Shown here: piece by piece, positions 33,673 through 36,615 of the stretch | Layout of the letters: each line of letters begins with the position of its first letter | Position numbering within the stretch: the stretch's first letter is position 1 | From: Tubiluchus corallicola | Taxonomy: Eukaryota > Priapulida > Priapulimorpha > Priapulimorphida > Tubiluchidae | Direction: 5' to 3' | Length of the DNA stretch: 36,615 bases | Assembly (NCBI GenBank): GCA_030141605.1 | Contig: JAQGDQ010000195.1 | Span: 308,001 to 344,615 of the forward strand | Made by a program: the position numbers and the translations under genes | The notes under the pieces: model-generated | Databases searched by the model: none | What the model was told of the DNA's origin: nothing | Seen by the model: the letters and a program-made list of their open reading frames with translations, nothing else

Positions 33673-35056
33673 AGACATTATGAATAATTCTAGACAATGG
33701 TAAAAACAAGTTGACACACAATACTCAGATGTTTGTACATATAATACAAGAAAAATGATTACACAATATACAACATTCACGTACAAACTAAATAAATCAT
33801 CACAATTAGAATTAGTAACAACTAGGGTTCAGAAAGTTAAATTATAACAAAATATATAAATTCAATTATCTTACTGTTTTTTCACACTATATATTCTCAG
33901 CTAACCCGAAGTAATAAAAACTACATTAGATTTTTGTAAATAATATCTTTCACCACTTGTATAAATTTATCACAAACTAATGCATTTCTTTTCAAGTAAA
34001 TCTCTCTTAATTCCCGGTTGGGCAGAACATCGATAAGATTTTTTCTGGCTTCTTGATCAACTAAACTACAATTAAAGCGTAGATGGTCAGAAGTTTGTGC
34101 TTCCCCACTATGACATGCGCATTCATTTGTGGCTGCTTCCCCAATACTGTATAAAAAAGACCGTGTTCCTCTTTTCAATAACAAGTTTAGTGCTTTGGTT
34201 TCAACGCACCTCTGCTTACTGTTTAATGGTAAACTTAGTGGCTTTAGTTCTGGTGTTGTAATATTAGTGGCTATGCCATCTAGTTGGTTCCTATGTTGGA
34301 TTCTTCGCCTCCATTGCGAGCTTTGAAATTTGATAGACTCTTGTCTGGTGTAGCCTAAATTAATATGCTCCAAATTACCGAGATTTTGGGTTCTCATATT
34401 AAGCCCCTTGCATATTTTTAAGAAAGTTTTTGCCGTAGCCAAATGAGTTTTTACAGGGTGATTATTTGTTCGACGATTTAAAGGCAATGCTTCACAAATA
34501 AGTATTTCTTGCTTAAGTAATCCTCATCCGTACAGCTCAAAGTTTTTAATATAAGTTTACTGACTATGCACGAAAAAACTATATCTACTGGAGGCATTCC
34601 ACAAATACATTCAATATCAGATTTCCTGGGATTGTACCCCACTCCCGCAGCAGCTTTCATGACGTCATACCATAAATCATCAAAATCAGCGAGTTTTCTG
34701 TTCATCCAGCTCGGCGCACCATAAAATATACTTGGCATCACAACAGATTGGAATAATCTAATAATGGTTGTCATTCTTAAACCTTTATTTTTATAAATTA
34801 CGTTCTTGAGTTTAGCCCATTTCTTCCAAACACTTTGCCTGGTTCTAGAGGTATGGCTATTAAAATTCATATGTTTATCGACAGTAATTCCAAGCACTTT
34901 CGTGTTGTTAATCTCTTTGTTACCAAAACGTAATTTTGGCAAGCTGGAATTTTGATCATTTTCAAAAACAATAGCTTCTGTTTTGTTGAAATTACAGTTC
35001 AACATCTGCCTCTATTTAGAACTCCAGACATGAAGTTTATCACATGACAACTGAGC
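33673..35056 (-). mobile_element. 5'-truncated LINE (non-LTR retrotransposon), degraded
   Basis: Minus-strand remnant of the end of a LINE ORF2. It enters at about 35056 within the reverse transcriptase (LAQLSCDKLHVWSS), meets an in-frame stop, then reads 35005-34478: NKTEAIVF, KVLGITVDKHMNF and VVMPSIFYGAPSW, the conserved C-terminal part of non-LTR reverse transcriptases. A frameshift near 34490 leads to a second frame, 34487-33921, starting around LPLNRRTNNHP and ending with a Cys/His cluster (CACHSG...DHLRFNC) of the type found at the C-terminus of Jockey/R1-like elements. About 250 bp of 3' UTR follows before the (CT)n tail. Catalytic residues lie upstream of the truncation, so it is dead. 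Confidence 0.85.
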
Positions 35057-35667
35057 CAATTGTCACATTCATTATTTGTGTGTTGCGAGAGAGAGAGAGA
35101 AAGTGAAAGACGGAGAGAGAAACAGAGAGAATCCTCAGAAAAACCATTGAACCTCCTAGCACTTTCTCTAATATTCTTTTCTCAACAGAAAACTTTTTCA
35201 GCAGAAAATAACTGTAACATTATGAATTACAATAGAGGGCGCCACAGCTGTGTATGGTGAACACTGATACGTTCTCTAGACTGACCTAAATATCAAGTAA
35301 ATAGCAAGTAACTACATTTCTACGCAATTCTCGTCTTCGCTCAACTTTTGTCTTTTGCCATTGAAGAAAAACCGCTTAGCGTAAAATGAAACTGTTGCTG
35401 TAGATGTCATCAATTATACACGAATTTCAATCAAACGAAAGTTCTGATTCAATTAAAGATGGAATCATTATTTCATACCAAGGTGTTCACAGGATCTCTG
35501 TCACCATCCATTAGCCAAACGAAGCACTAATAAGTTTAGCTAGAAGTTTTATGATGAAGAATGAGTTTGGAATATCAGATAGCAGCTTAACATACAGTAT
35601 GTTTTAAAAACTTGTCTTTAAGAATTTATTTAAATGGGAATAAAAGAAAGTAAGAGTGTAACACACA
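35057..35667. other. Intronic, short GA-rich patch
   Basis: GAGAGAGAGA-rich sequence at 35087-35135; otherwise unique with nothing recognised. Confidence 0.4.
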
Positions 35668-36240
35668 TTATGACGTCCTAGGCTGAGAGTTCAGTCCCGC
35701 CCAACTCCCTTATGAAGTCATGTAAACAAGTCAAGTTTGTGGTGTATTAATAGCACTATCAGTGTCGGCTCGTGTATAGGTACTGTGGAACTGCAGCACC
35801 CCTTTTTTCACTAGATATTATCGATAATATTCAACATAATAAGTCTTTTTTCTTTAGTTCTTTGTTTATACTTGTTCGGTGCGCTCCAGCAATGCGGTGT
35901 TTGGCTACTTTGCGCATGCGGCCATGCGCACAAGTCTGAGCCCAGGTAGAAAAAGTGCTACCACTCACACAGTTTGTTGTCAGTTGTCACGTGCTTACCT
36001 TGAATGGATCAAGCTTAAACTGCGACAATTTAGACTATTAGTAAGCAAAAAATATTTTTTGTTTAGAATTTTATCAAGTTTATGTATCAACTTTCGTGCG
36101 TTTGTTTGTTTAAAATTACAATTACAACATTAAAATTACACGTGTTTGTTTCGTTTTACACAATATTAAAACAATGGCTAAAAAACCCCAGTAATTTTAG
36201 CTACGAGCCTCCATTGAGCACTATTACCTAGGCAGTTATA
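35668..36240 (+). mobile_element. Family A relic, copy 5, interrupted by another element
   Basis: TGACGTCCTAGGCTGAGAG, TCAGTCCCGCCCAACTC and TTTGTGGTGTATTAATAG match the first 120 bp of family A. After the inserted element the match resumes briefly (CACTATTACCTA) and then fades, so both termini are lost. Evidence is partial alignment only. Confidence 0.6.
35760..36216. mobile_element. hAT-type element nested in family A relic
   Basis: 457-bp element with ends CAGTGTCGGCTCGTGTA and (inverted) CAATGGAGGCTCGTAGC, flanked by a perfect 8-bp duplication AGCACTAT (35752-35759 and 36217-36224). It contains GCGCATGCGGCCATGCGC at about 35911. The CAGTG..GGCTCGT terminus is characteristic of hAT elements. 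The 84-codon frame inside is not a recognisable transposase. Confidence 0.88.
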
Positions 36241-36284
36241 CGAAGTTAAATCAGTTAATATACTTAGATTATTTAAACTCATAG

Positions 36285-36414
36285 GATGAGAGATTTGGAT
36301 GCAATGTTGAAAACAGGACTATACATCAATGATTTGAGCATACATGATTCCAGCAGAGATTTGGTACTTGCTGGTACACAGCAGTCAGCTGAATTGAAGT
36401 TAGCTTTAGACCAG
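36285..36414 (+). CDS. Soluble guanylate cyclase beta-like subunit, exon 4
   Basis: 130-bp internal exon between acceptor AACTCATAG (ends 36284) and donor GTATGA (36415-36420). Its first G completes the Val codon begun in exon 3, then it reads [20 protein letters not shown] and [20 protein letters not shown] before LDQ, leaving in phase 0. [28 protein letters not shown] is the end of the H-NOX-associated domain and the start of the signalling helix that leads to the cyclase domain. The Gyc88E sequence is almost the same here. The catalytic exons must be to the right of the window, so activity cannot be judged. Confidence 0.93.
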
Positions 36415-36615
36415 GTATGAAATAAACAGTCAAATGCAACAGTACCGTTATATTTTTCCTTTGAAGTTTTTATAACTTTATAAAAAGAAATGGCAAAGTA
36501 TGAAAAATTCCTATTTTTAGCTTCTCGTTAACAAAACCTAGCAAGTTCTTTTTACAATTGTTGTTATCGTTGATGACAGTTTTGTTGTAGCTTGTTGCTT
36601 CTGTTCTTGTTGTTG
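36415..36615. other. Start of cyclase intron 4
   Basis: AT-rich intronic sequence to the window edge; no further exon visible. Confidence 0.5.

Overview
The window is animal nuclear DNA and is AT-rich. It carries parts of two spliced protein-coding genes, long introns with GT/AG borders, and a dense set of DNA-transposon relics, retroelement fragments and simple repeats. The genes found (CAD-type aspartate transcarbamylase and an atypical soluble guanylate cyclase related to insect Gyc88E and nematode gcy proteins) point to an invertebrate. The sequence does not fix the phylum. There is no bacterial-style gene organisation.

Layout. Positions 1-2976 are the intron before the last exon of CAD. 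This intron holds a 1.7-kb near-palindrome made of two head-to-head copies of the 5' end of a BEL/Pao-like retroelement. The terminal CAD exon is 2977-3330, followed by a 3' UTR with clustered AATAAA signals. From about 4.2 to 14.6 kb is intergenic DNA: a TA-flanked transposon filled with a 22-bp minisatellite, (CT)n, (ACTG)n, 26-bp and pentanucleotide arrays, two hAT-type non-autonomous elements with 8-bp target duplications, and a 92-bp tandem repeat.

From 14638 to the end runs one large gene on the + strand, a soluble guanylate cyclase of the atypical beta (O2-sensor) type. I place four exons: 14638-15426, 22060-22186, 29667-29778 and 36285-36414. Their phases (0, 1, 2, 0) join into a continuous 386-codon frame covering the H-NOX heme domain and most of the H-NOX-associated domain. 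The cyclase catalytic domain must lie beyond the right edge. The three complete introns, about 6.6, 7.5 and 6.5 kb, are filled with mobile elements.

Repeat families. Family A is a roughly 420-bp hAT-type MITE with four complete copies, each with an 8-bp target duplication, plus one relic. Families B (three copies) and C (two copies) are flanked by TTAA. Several smaller inverted-repeat elements occur once. A truncated LINE lies at 33.7-35.1 kb, and several retroposon 3' tails end directly in microsatellites.

CAD acts in pyrimidine synthesis. The cyclase is predicted to make cGMP in response to a heme ligand (O2 or NO). I see no functional link between the two genes beyond adjacency.
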